Positions 1-6,518 of a DNA stretch of 9,296 nucleotides are shown here, piece after piece. Below the pieces are notes generated by a model, which saw only the letters and a list, made by a program, of their open reading frames with translations, did not search any database and had not been told where the DNA came from. The position numbers and the translations under genes were made by a program. This stretch comes from an uncultured Porphyromonadaceae bacterium (GTDB lineage Bacteria > Bacteroidota > Bacteroidia > Bacteroidales > Muribaculaceae), in NCBI GenBank assembly GCA_947174225.1, contig CAMWIF010000080.1, forward strand, positions 1 through 9,296. Reading direction: 5' to 3'. Numbering within the stretch: the first letter of the stretch is position 1; the number at the start of each line of letters is the position of its first letter.

Positions 1-294
1 GATCAGATGTGGCATGGAGCTTTCCCTATGGGTACTTTCCTCGTGAACGTGATAGGCTGTTTCATCATTGGTCTCTTCTTTGGTCTTTTGGAACACGCCA
101 AGGTTATGACTCCAAGCCAGAATGTGCTCCTCATCACCGGTTTCTGCGGTGGTTTCACAACTTTCTCCTCATTTGCCGACGATATGTGGGTACTCGGCTC
201 AAAAGGCGATTGGGGCACATTTGCTCTCTATCTCGTGCTGAGCGTAGTTATCGGTATTCTCTGCGTATGGGCAGGACGCGCAATAATTCGATAA
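1..294 (+). CDS. crcB: CrcB/Fluc fluoride ion channel, 3' part (5' end outside window)
   Basis: Fluoride channels of the CrcB/Fluc family are small four-helix inner-membrane proteins that work as dual-topology dimers and export toxic fluoride. The frame is open from base 1 and 97 residues are visible. Family proteins are about 120-130 residues, so roughly 25-30 residues including the first helix lie outside; the in-frame ATG at position 7 is probably internal. Visible signatures are FPMGTFLVN, with the conserved pore asparagine at partial residue 16, followed by a hydrophobic helix, and GFCGGFTTFSSF, the glycine break in the third helix that binds the structural sodium and carries the phenylalanines lining the fluoride path. 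A final hydrophobic helix ends in GRAIIR. The gene ends at TAA (292-294) and is followed by its own terminator, so it is probably not co-transcribed with urease. The family assignment is firm. Confidence 0.93.
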   Translation, partial: DQMWHGAFPMGTFLVNVIGCFIIGLFFGLLEHAKVMTPSQNVLLITGFCGGFTTFSSFADDMWVLGSKGDWGTFALYLVLSVVIGILCVWAGRAIIR

Positions 295-331
295 TAAATA
301 GTTTAATATAATTCATTTGTCAAATGCCTAC

Positions 332-368
332 ACCGCCATTAGCTTTGCAAGGCTAATGGCGGTTTTTC
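332..368 (+). terminator. Rho-independent terminator after crcB
   Basis: A perfect 12-bp stem (332-343 pairing with 352-363) encloses an 8-base loop and runs straight into a run of T (363-367). It sits 37 bases after the crcB stop codon, a classic intrinsic terminator. It should insulate crcB transcription from the urease operon. Confidence 0.9.
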
Positions 369-405
369 TGTTTTGCAGCTATGATATTAAATATTACTCT
401 GAAAA

Positions 406-437
406 TTTGGTAATGTTGTCATTTTTCTATTAATTTG
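406..437 (+). promoter_or_regulatory. Candidate Bacteroidota-type promoter for the urease operon
   Basis: A TTTG at 406-409 is followed after 20 bases by TTAATTTG at 430-437. This matches the Bacteroidota primary sigma factor pattern (TTTG near -33, TAnnTTTG near -7) with one mismatch in the -7 element. It would start transcription near 443-446 and give a leader of about 90 bases before ureA. A second, poorer -7-like element, AACTTTTG at 475-482, has no good partner at -33. The call rests on pattern matching by eye. Confidence 0.4.
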
Positions 438-519
438 CGAAACATTTCAAGATAAGAATATGTTTATATAAGTAAACTTTTGCAGTTGCAAGGGCTTTGC
501 TGACATCATAAAAATCATC

Positions 520-534
520 TAATCTAAAAGATTA
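520..534 (+). repeat. Small inverted repeat abutting the ureA start codon
   Basis: TAATCT (520-525) and AGATTA (529-534) form a perfect 6-bp inverted repeat around AAA. Its last base is the A of the ureA start codon. As RNA it would be a weak hairpin with one GC pair. It may slightly modulate initiation or be chance. There is no Shine-Dalgarno sequence here. Confidence 0.4.
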
Positions 535-836
535 TGCATTTTACCCCAAGAGAACAAGACAAGCTTACTCTGCTGATGGTAGGACTCATCGCGGAGCGTA
601 GACTTAAGAAAGGTCTCAAGCTTAATTATCCTGAGGCCGTAGCTTATATCACCAGTGCGGCACTTGAAGGAGCACGCGAAGGAAAAACTGTTGAGGAGGT
701 TATGCACGATGCCGCTCAGGTTCTCACCAAAGAACAGGTGATGGAGGGCGTTGCAGACATGATTACGCTTCTTCAGGTTGAGGCTGTATTCACAGACGGC
801 AGTCGCCTTGTAAGTATCCATCATCCTATCAAGTAA
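534..836 (+). CDS. ureA: Urease gamma subunit UreA
   Basis: The gamma subunit is the smallest structural component of the three-subunit bacterial urease, the cytoplasmic nickel enzyme that hydrolyses urea. The 100-residue product has exactly the usual length for a separate gamma subunit. It begins with the family pattern (TPREQDKLTLLMVGLIAERR), continues with KGLKLNYPEAVAYI and AREGKTVEEVM, and ends with FPDGTKLV-like FTDGSRLVSIHHPI, where the gamma subunit normally stops. Unlike Helicobacter pylori, where gamma and beta are fused, this gene ends with its own stop codon, and ureB follows 37 bases later. It is the first gene of the seven-gene operon. The ATG at 534 is chosen because it gives the conserved N-terminus; no Shine-Dalgarno is present, as expected for Bacteroidota. 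Confidence 0.97.
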   Translation: MHFTPREQDKLTLLMVGLIAERRLKKGLKLNYPEAVAYITSAALEGAREGKTVEEVMHDAAQVLTKEQVMEGVADMITLLQVEAVFTDGSRLVSIHHPIK

Positions 837-873
837 AGTCAACCAGAGTTACAAACAGTAAATTCTTACCTTT

Positions 874-1434
874 ATGGCCCAAGATAATAATACAGCTGCT
901 GCTCCTGCCAATGAGAGCTACAGCACCCCATATGGAGTATATCCCGGAAAGCCTGACATCGCTTACCCCAACACTCCCGGGTTCACACCCAAAGATTATG
1001 TGCCCGTAGGAGGCGTTATCCTTCAGGATTCTCCTATTGAGTATAATGTTAACCGTCGTACAGTTAAGCTCACAGTTCGCAATACCGGTGACCGTCCTGT
1101 TCAGATTGGTAGCCACTTCCACTTCTTCGAAGTAAACCGTTATATGGAGTTTGATCGTCCAAAGGCTTTTGGATATCACCTTAATATTCCTGCCACCACT
1201 GCTATTCGTTTTGAGCCGGGTGAGGAGAAAGAGGTAGAACTCGTCACATATGCCGGCAAAGTTCGCGTTATCGGCTTCAATGACCTCGTTAACGGTTATG
1301 CCGGACTTGAAGATACTCCGTCATTCTATCCGAAGCATATTGCAGCCGTACGTCGTATGCAGGAGTATGGCTTCAAGAGCCAGCCTGAGGATGCTTCAGA
1401 GGCAGAGTACACAGAAAACGAAATCAAAAAATAA
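874..1434 (+). CDS. ureB: Urease beta subunit UreB with long N- and C-terminal extensions
   Basis: The beta subunit packs between alpha subunits and stabilises the urease trimer. The core, about residues 42-141, is canonical: VPVGGVILQDSPIEYN, then NTGDRPVQIGSHFHFFEVN (70-88), then the FDRPKAFGYHLNIPATTAIRFEPGEEKEVEL block. At 186 residues it is well above the usual 100-125. About 41 residues precede the core, rich in P, Y, N, T and A and probably disordered. About 45 residues follow it (LEDTPSFYPKHIAAVRR, a second GF, then an acidic/lysine end). The tail resembles, from memory, that of H. pylori UreA (IALHRAKERGF then an acidic stretch), which takes part in higher-order assembly there. The next methionine is residue 91, inside the core, so no later ATG could give a normal-length protein. 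It lies between ureA (37-base gap) and ureC (15-base gap). Confidence 0.95.
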   Translation: MAQDNNTAAAPANESYSTPYGVYPGKPDIAYPNTPGFTPKDYVPVGGVILQDSPIEYNVNRRTVKLTVRNTGDRPVQIGSHFHFFEVNRYMEFDRPKAFGYHLNIPATTAIRFEPGEEKEVELVTYAGKVRVIGFNDLVNGYAGLEDTPSFYPKHIAAVRRMQEYGFKSQPEDASEAEYTENEIKK

Positions 1435-1449
1435 AGACCACTTTCTGAT

Positions 1450-3168
1450 ATGGCAACAATTTCAAGACAAGAATATAATAATCTTTTCGGCCCCACAGTG
1501 GGTGATAAGATCCGTCTCGGCAATACCGATCTTTATGTCGAGATTGAAAAAGACCTCCGTGTTTACGGTGATGAGGTGGTCTATGGCGGTGGTAAAACTC
1601 TTCGTGACGGTATGGGCCTCGCCAATGAATGCACAGAAGATGCAGGCAGCCTTGACCTCGTGATTACTAACGTCACAATCCTTGATCCTATCTTAGGTGT
1701 AGTTAAAGCTGATGTAGGTGTAAAGGACGGTAAGATTGCAGGTATCGGCAAAGCCGGTAATCCCAATATTATGGAAGGCGTAACTCCCACATTGGTTACA
1801 GGTCCTTCTACTGACGCCATTTCCGGTGAGCATATGATTCTGACTGCTGCCGGTATTGACGGTCACGTACACTTCGTATCTCCTCAGCAGGCTGTTAACT
1901 GCCTCTCTAACGGTATCACAACTCTTATCGGCGGTGGTATCGGTCCTACAGATGGCTCTAATGGCACGACTATCACTTCCGGACGTTGGAATCTTCATAA
2001 GATGCTTGAGGCAGCTGAAAGTCTTCCTATTAATATGGGCTTCCTTGCCAAGGGTAACTGCTCAGGTCATGAAGTGCTCCGCAACCAGATAGAATCAGGT
2101 GCTTGCGGTTTCAAGATCCATGAGGACTGGGGTTCAACACCCGCTGCTATCCGCAGCTGTATGGAATGTGCCGACAATTACGATGTGCAGGTAGCCATCC
2201 ACACTGATACACTCAACGAGAGTGGTTACGTAGAGGATTCTATCGCTGCTATCGACGGTCGCACTATCCACACATATCATACCGAGGGTGCAGGTGGTGG
2301 TCATGCTCCTGACTTGTTGAAGATTGCTTCAATGTCAAACGTGCTTCCTTCATCTACCAACCCGACTCTTCCTTTCGGTATCAACTCTCAGGCAGAGCTG
2401 TTTGATATGATTATGGTTTGTCATAACCTCAACCCGACTATTCCTTCTGACGTGGCATTCGCAGAGAGCCGTGTTCGTCCGGAAACTCAGTCGGCTGAGA
2501 ATGTGTTCCATGATCTTGGTATCATCTCAATGGTATCATCCGACTCTCAGGCTATGGGTCGTGTGGGTGAATCATTCATGCGTACATTCCAGATGGCTTC
2601 CTATATGAAGCAGGTTCGCGGTAAGCTCAAAGAGGATTCAGACAACAACGATAATTTCCGTGTGCTCCGCTATCTCGCTCAGATAACTCTTAACCCCGCT
2701 ATCTGCTACGGCATCAGTGATGTCCTTGGTTCTATCGCAGTGGGTAAGATGGCAGACCTCGTGCTTTGGGAGCCTGCATTCTTCGGTACCAAGCCTCAGC
2801 TCGTTATCAAGGGTGGTCTTATCAACTGGGCAAATATGGGTGATCCCAACTCTTCACTCACCACTCCCCAGCCTAAGATTATGCGTCCGATGTTCGGTGC
2901 GAAGGGTCTTGCTCTTCCCGAGACTCGTATGTCTTTCGTTTCTAAGGCTTCCTATGATCTCGGCATCAAGGAGAAACTCGGTCTCGAGTCTATCATTTAT
3001 CCTGTCCACGGTGTTCGTCAGCTTGGTAAGGCTAATATGGTTCGCAATACCGCAACTCCGCATATCGAGGTTAATCCCGAGACATTCGATGTAACTGTAG
3101 ACGGCTACAGAGCATACGTTCCGCCGGCAAAAGAATTGCCGTTGGCTCAGCTCTACTGGTTCAGCTAA
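1450..3168 (+). CDS. ureC: Urease alpha (catalytic) subunit UreC
   Basis: This is the catalytic amidohydrolase subunit with the di-nickel centre that hydrolyses urea. Its 572 residues match the usual 566-572. All key residues sit at a constant +5 offset from Klebsiella numbering: nickel ligands H139 and H141 (DGHVHF), bridging lysine K222 (GFKIHEDWG), H251 (AIHTDTLNESG), H277 (HTEGAGGGHAP) and D365 (SSDSQAMGRVGE). The substrate-site and flap residues H224, D226, C324, H325 (MVCHNLNP) and R341 (AESRVR) are also present. The start has the family pattern SRQEYNNLFGPTVGDKIRLG, and the end (ELPLAQLYWFS) corresponds to the usual LPxAQxYxLF. One small oddity is glycine at 138, where DTHIH is common. 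Arginine codons are almost all CGT/CGC, suggesting high expression. A strong hairpin follows the gene. This should be an active urease subunit. Confidence 0.98.
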   Translation: MATISRQEYNNLFGPTVGDKIRLGNTDLYVEIEKDLRVYGDEVVYGGGKTLRDGMGLANECTEDAGSLDLVITNVTILDPILGVVKADVGVKDGKIAGIGKAGNPNIMEGVTPTLVTGPSTDAISGEHMILTAAGIDGHVHFVSPQQAVNCLSNGITTLIGGGIGPTDGSNGTTITSGRWNLHKMLEAAESLPINMGFLAKGNCSGHEVLRNQIESGACGFKIHEDWGSTPAAIRSCMECADNYDVQVAIHTDTLNESGYVEDSIAAIDGRTIHTYHTEGAGGGHAPDLLKIASMSNVLPSSTNPTLPFGINSQAELFDMIMVCHNLNPTIPSDVAFAESRVRPETQSAENVFHDLGIISMVSSDSQAMGRVGESFMRTFQMASYMKQVRGKLKEDSDNNDNFRVLRYLAQITLNPAICYGISDVLGSIAVGKMADLVLWEPAFFGTKPQLVIKGGLINWANMGDPNSSLTTPQPKIMRPMFGAKGLALPETRMSFVSKASYDLGIKEKLGLESIIYPVHGVRQLGKANMVRNTATPHIEVNPETFDVTVDGYRAYVPPAKELPLAQLYWFS

Positions 3169-3240
3169 TCTTCAGCTACGGGTAAGCATTTCTTAAAATT
3201 GCATTATTGAAATCTTGCGAAAGTCAAGAAATATCTAACG

Positions 3241-3269
3241 GCAGGAGGGGGCATACTGCCTCCCCCTGC
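3241..3269 (+). promoter_or_regulatory. Intercistronic GC-rich hairpin between ureC and ureE
   Basis: Arms 3241-3252 and 3258-3269 form a 12-position stem with one A-C mismatch and one G-T wobble around a 5-base loop (ATACT). It lies in the only long internal gap of the operon (147 bases, 3169-3315). No run of T follows, only ATTGTTC, so it is not a standard intrinsic terminator. It could be a partial terminator, or a 3' stabilising structure that keeps ureABC mRNA more abundant than ureEFGD mRNA. The structure is visible; its function is inferred. I see no convincing promoter or small gene elsewhere in this gap. Confidence 0.6.
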
Positions 3270-3315
3270 TATTGTTCTATATATCCCACTTAACCAATCT
3301 CCTCACCTAAAAATC

Positions 3316-4071
3316 ATGAAAGTTTACAATGAAATTCTTGGCAATATGAATATCTCCCCCGAATGGAAGGAGAGACTTGAAACTGCCGAAATAGACTATA
3401 TTTTCCTTGACCAATGGACTGCCCAGAAATCGCGTTTCTTGGGTAAGGGAGTGAGTGGTGAGGAATATCCGATTGCTCTTGCACGTCATTCACAGATTGT
3501 GGATGGAGATATTATCTCCTATGATCCGGATACAAACAAAGCCGTAGTGTTGCGTATTGAGCTAAGCCCGGTGCTTGTGATTGATATGAGCGCGTTGGCA
3601 GAAAAGGATCACGATACCATTATCCGTGTCTCCGTAGAGTTAGGCCATGCTATTGGAAATCAACACTGGCCTGCGGTAGTGAAAGGTACCAAAGTCTATG
3701 TTCCTTTGACAGTGGATAAGAAAGTTATGCTGTCAGTTATGGAGACTCACCATATTGAGGGAATCACCTTCGATTTCCAGAAGGGGTTGGAAATCATACC
3801 CTATCTTGCTCCGCATGAGATTCGTCGTCTGTTCGGAGGTGCCGGTCACGAAAGCCATTCACACGAACACGGTCATATTGTCCATGCCCATGAGCATACT
3901 CACGGAGGCGTAACTCACGTTCATGAACATACTCATGATGGAGTAACCCATGTTCACGAGCACACTCACGACGGTGTGACCCACGTCCACGAGCATACTC
4001 ATGACGGTGAGGCTCATGTTCATGAGCATATGCATGATGGGCAGCTGGATAATCATAATCATCAACATTAA
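3316..4071 (+). CDS. ureE: Urease accessory protein UreE (nickel metallochaperone) with long His-repeat tail
   Basis: UreE is the dimeric cytoplasmic metallochaperone that carries nickel to UreG for urease maturation. At 251 residues it is longer than the usual 150-200 because of its tail. The N-terminal peptide-binding domain spans about residues 1-75 and the metal-binding domain about 76-165. The latter contains GNQHWP (114-119), equivalent to the GNRH-P motif whose histidine (H117 here) binds nickel at the dimer interface; the usual arginine is glutamine here. From residue 178 the protein is a histidine tail: 28 histidines in 74 residues, including five 11-residue units of the type HVHEHTHDGVT (190-244) and a final DNHNHQH. 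Such tails bind and store several nickel ions. It is the first accessory gene, after the ureC hairpin and 15 bases before ureF. The start at 3316 gives a normal N-terminus. Confidence 0.95.
   Translation: MKVYNEILGNMNISPEWKERLETAEIDYIFLDQWTAQKSRFLGKGVSGEEYPIALARHSQIVDGDIISYDPDTNKAVVLRIELSPVLVIDMSALAEKDHDTIIRVSVELGHAIGNQHWPAVVKGTKVYVPLTVDKKVMLSVMETHHIEGITFDFQKGLEIIPYLAPHEIRRLFGGAGHESHSHEHGHIVHAHEHTHGGVTHVHEHTHDGVTHVHEHTHDGVTHVHEHTHDGEAHVHEHMHDGQLDNHNHQH
3883..4047 (+). repeat. Five tandem 33-bp units encoding the UreE histidine repeats
   Basis: Five in-frame 33-base units encode HAHEHTHGGVT, HVHEHTHDGVT twice, HVHEHTHDGEA and HVHEHMHDGQL. The second and third units encode identical peptides, yet 8 of their 11 codons differ, all synonymously. 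The repeat is therefore conserved as protein and is not a recent DNA slippage product. Confidence 0.95.
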
Positions 4072-4086
4072 TGCTTTTCCTAAGCT

Positions 4087-4782
4087 ATGTCCGACAATAA
4101 TATGGTAGCCGTAATGCGGCTTCTCCAATTTACTGATTCGGCTTTTCCGGTTGGAACCTTCTCTTTCTCAAACGGTCTGGAAACTGCATCGTTTGAGTCT
4201 ATTGTGACCGACGCGTCTTCGCTTGAAGCATTTGCCCGTGCACAGGCTCATCAGGCTGCAACCAGCGACGGTGTGGCTGCTCTCCATGCATATAGAGCAT
4301 ATCTTAAAGGTGAGTATGAGGCTATACAAGATATAGACCGTTATCTTATCATGTTTAAGATGAACGCCGAGGCAAGGATGATGATTAAAAGAATGGGCAA
4401 GAAATTGGCTGAACTTGGAGTAAGGCTATTCGATGCTCCTTTAATCTCACAATGGCTGAAAGATATAAAGGAGGATAAGGTGCCAGGCACGTATCCTGTA
4501 GCTCAAGGCCTTATTTTTGCCGCTGCCGGAATAGGAGAAAAGGAATTGTTTTGCAGTCATCAGTACGGAGTCGTCAATATGGTTTTGGGGGCGGCTTTAA
4601 GGTGTGTTAAAGTCTCGCATTATGACACGCAGTTAATCCTTGAAAAAATAGCAAACGAGGTAAGCGATCTTTATGATAAGGTAGCGCAGATGGATTTGAA
4701 AGATATGAATGCTTTTTATCCCGAACTCGATATTCTTGCCTCGCTGCATGAAAAGGGTAATATGCGAATGTTTATGAACTGA
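4087..4782 (+). CDS. ureF: Urease accessory protein UreF
   Basis: UreF is a mainly helical cytoplasmic protein that bridges UreD and UreG in the urease activation complex and controls the UreG GTPase during nickel insertion. The 231-residue length is normal. The N-terminal signature LLQFTDSAFPVGTFSFSNGLE (12-32) is diagnostic. Further matches are GTYPVAQG (134-141), equivalent to the family's GH-PV-G element, HQYG (158-161), and a C-terminus ending HEKGNMRMFMN, like the conserved H-x-RLF end that contacts UreD. It starts 15 bases after ureE and is followed by a 60-base gap before ureG in which I see no further gene. Codons such as AGG, AGA and ATA are more frequent than in ureC, fitting a lower expression level. 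Confidence 0.96.
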   Translation: MSDNNMVAVMRLLQFTDSAFPVGTFSFSNGLETASFESIVTDASSLEAFARAQAHQAATSDGVAALHAYRAYLKGEYEAIQDIDRYLIMFKMNAEARMMIKRMGKKLAELGVRLFDAPLISQWLKDIKEDKVPGTYPVAQGLIFAAAGIGEKELFCSHQYGVVNMVLGAALRCVKVSHYDTQLILEKIANEVSDLYDKVAQMDLKDMNAFYPELDILASLHEKGNMRMFMN

Positions 4783-4842
4783 TGGATAGACAGGAAGCTG
4801 AAAACCGAATATTTTAAAACTGAAATAACGATAAAACGATAT

Positions 4843-5472
4843 ATGTCTCAAACATGTAGAATAGGAATCGGCGGTCCGGTCGGTTCCGGAAAAACTGCTC
4901 TTATTGAAGCTATAACTCCCCGTCTTTTAGAACTTGGACAAAAGGTTCTTATCATAACCAACGATATAGTCACCACTGAAGATGCGAAGCATGTAAGAAA
5001 AACTTTAAAGGGTATTCTTGTTGAGGATAAGATCATAGGTGTAGAGACTGGAGCTTGCCCTCACACAGCGGTTAGGGAAGACCCTTCGATGAATATTGCA
5101 GCTGTGGAGGAGATGGAGGAGAAATTCCCAGATACTGACATTGTTCTGATTGAGAGTGGTGGTGATAACCTTACACTGACGTTTTCTCCTGCGCTTGTGG
5201 ATTTCTTTATCTACGTAATAGATGTGGCAGCCGGTGATAAGATACCCCGCAAGGATGGTCCAGGCATCTCACAAAGTGACATACTTGTAATTAATAAGAC
5301 TGATCTTGCTCCATACGTACACGCAGATTTGAGTGTCATGGATCACGATTCCAAGCTTATGCGCCCCGGAAAGCCATTTGTATTTACCAATTGTATGACG
5401 GGTGAGGGCATACAGGAGTTGGTTGATCTTATCTTTAAGATGGCTCTCTTCGACAAGGCAGAGAATAAATAG
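4843..5472 (+). CDS. ureG: Urease accessory protein UreG (nickel-binding GTPase)
   Basis: UreG is the SIMIBI-class GTPase that binds nickel at its dimer interface and releases it into apo-urease on GTP hydrolysis, within the UreD-UreF-UreG complex. The 209 residues include the P-loop GPVGSGKT (11-18), the TNDI segment (39-42) with a following acidic ED, the nickel-binding Cys-Pro-His motif within ETGACPHTAVRED (C72, H74), ESGGDNLTLTFSP (104-116), the nucleotide-base motif NKTD (151-154), and a C-terminal FTNCMTGEGI. All are intact, so the protein should be functional. The gene overlaps nothing; ureD follows after only 8 bases. It has no His-rich N-terminal extension of the kind some UreG proteins carry, consistent with nickel storage residing in the UreE tail. 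Confidence 0.98.
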   Translation: MSQTCRIGIGGPVGSGKTALIEAITPRLLELGQKVLIITNDIVTTEDAKHVRKTLKGILVEDKIIGVETGACPHTAVREDPSMNIAAVEEMEEKFPDTDIVLIESGGDNLTLTFSPALVDFFIYVIDVAAGDKIPRKDGPGISQSDILVINKTDLAPYVHADLSVMDHDSKLMRPGKPFVFTNCMTGEGIQELVDLIFKMALFDKAENK

Positions 5473-5480
5473 AGCCTCAT

Positions 5481-6428
5481 ATGATAGAGCAGAAGAAAGA
5501 GAAAACCTTAGCCCCTGAGGTTGATTTCTCTAATGCAAAAGAGATGGCTCCTTATCTTGAGGAGCCAAAAGCTATGTACGTAGGAGCACCAGGAAAACAT
5601 GGTTACTTACGTCTTGGCTTTGAATTGGACAGTACAGGCAAAAGTATTCTTAGGGATCTTGACAGGCGTCATCCGCTTATTGTGCAGCAGGAGCTGTATT
5701 TTGATGAAGGTATGCCTGAGATGCCGTGTGTTTATATCCTTTCGTCGGGTGGTCCGAATGTGGATGGCGACCGTTATCGTCAAGACATCACCGTAAAAAA
5801 GGATGCCTTTGCTTGGGTCTCTACGGGAGCTGCCACGAAGCTGGCTGAGATGCGCTACAACTATTCCGGTCTGATTCAGAATATAGTGTTGGAAGATAAT
5901 GCTTATCTGGAATTTATGCCGGAACCTATGATACCTTGTCGCCACACACGCTTCATATCCGACACACGTCTCTGCGTCGCTGAGACAGCCACAGTATTTT
6001 ATTCTGAGATATTCATGGGTGGCAGAAAGTATTACAAAGAGGGAGAGCTGTTTCAGTATGATATACTCTCGGTTTGTAGTCACGGAGAACGTCCGGACGG
6101 TACCCAGCTGTTCCGAGAGAAGTTTGTGATTGATCCAACTGTAGAGCATCCGAGAAATCTCGGTGTGATGGGGCATTTTGACGTATTTGCCAATGTGCTT
6201 GTAGTGACACCTAAGGATATGGCTGACGTAATATACGACAAAACAAACGTATTTATCGATAAGAAACTTGCTGCCGGAATAACTCGCCTGCCAAATGATG
6301 CCGGACTTCTGTATAAGGTTTTGGGTATGGAGCCGGGTCCCGTGAAAAAGATGGTTAGGGACTTCTGCAGCACAGTAAGGCAGGTTGTAAAAGGTAAACC
6401 GGTACCGCCTGAATTTCCTTGGCGCTAA
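5481..6428 (+). CDS. ureD: Urease accessory protein UreD (UreH)
   Basis: UreD (UreH in Helicobacter) binds apo-urease and recruits UreF and UreG; a tunnel through it is proposed to pass nickel to the active site. The 315 residues are somewhat longer than the usual 265-290. About 35 charged residues precede the recognisable fold, which begins near GKHGYLRLGFELD (38-50). Family elements are SSGGPNVDGDRYRQDI (88-103), STGAATKLAEM (114-124), LEFMPEPMIPCRHTRF (143-158) and ETATVFYSEIFMGGR (168-182). The end (KPVPPEFPWR) resembles the family's typical RxPxxWR. It is the last gene of the operon, 8 bases after ureG, so translation may be coupled. A large inverted repeat begins 32 bases downstream. 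UreD is the most variable urease accessory protein, but position and motifs make the call secure. Confidence 0.95.
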   Translation: MIEQKKEKTLAPEVDFSNAKEMAPYLEEPKAMYVGAPGKHGYLRLGFELDSTGKSILRDLDRRHPLIVQQELYFDEGMPEMPCVYILSSGGPNVDGDRYRQDITVKKDAFAWVSTGAATKLAEMRYNYSGLIQNIVLEDNAYLEFMPEPMIPCRHTRFISDTRLCVAETATVFYSEIFMGGRKYYKEGELFQYDILSVCSHGERPDGTQLFREKFVIDPTVEHPRNLGVMGHFDVFANVLVVTPKDMADVIYDKTNVFIDKKLAAGITRLPNDAGLLYKVLGMEPGPVKKMVRDFCSTVRQVVKGKPVPPEFPWR

Positions 6429-6459
6429 CTTTACTTACGAGTCTTTACGGGTTTAGTTA

Positions 6460-6518
6460 AGCGAATAAAAACGACATCCCCCACGCACTTTGCGTGGGGG
6501 ATGTCGTTTTTATTCGCT
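6460..6518. terminator. Bidirectional terminator between ureD and the MFS gene
   Basis: A perfect 28-bp inverted repeat (6460-6487 with 6491-6518) encloses a 3-base loop. The GC-rich core is flanked by AATAAAAA on the left and TTTTTATT on the right, so transcripts of either strand would form a hairpin ending in U. It lies between the 3' ends of two converging genes, 32 bases after ureD and 35 bases after the MFS gene, so it should stop transcription from both sides. Confidence 0.93.

Noticed and set aside
439..448. GAAACATTTC palindrome just after the candidate promoter, as a possible operator
   Set aside because: The arms are only 4 bp in AT-rich sequence, and it does not resemble a nickel- or nitrogen-regulator site I know. 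Chance is likely.
534..836. Possible gamma-beta fusion of ureA with ureB
   Set aside because: ureA ends in TAA at 834-836, and ureB has its own ATG 37 bases later in another reading frame, so the subunits are separate.
1250..1663. 137-residue open frame on the + strand across the ureB-ureC junction
   Set aside because: It runs out of frame through two confidently identified genes, and its composition (S, M, R rich) looks like a shifted reading.
3160..3178. Direct repeat TTCAGCTA twice around the ureC stop codon
   Set aside because: Two 8-base copies 11 bases apart, with no further copies or structure, are too little to support a feature.
3859..4128. Methionine-rich 89-residue open frame on the - strand
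   Set aside because: It is the antisense reading of the histidine repeat: CAT codons read as ATG on the other strand produce artificial methionines.
5607..6176. 189-residue open frame on the - strand inside ureD
   Set aside because: It is fully antisense to ureD, whose motifs are conserved, and its translation has no recognisable features. It is a frame shadow.
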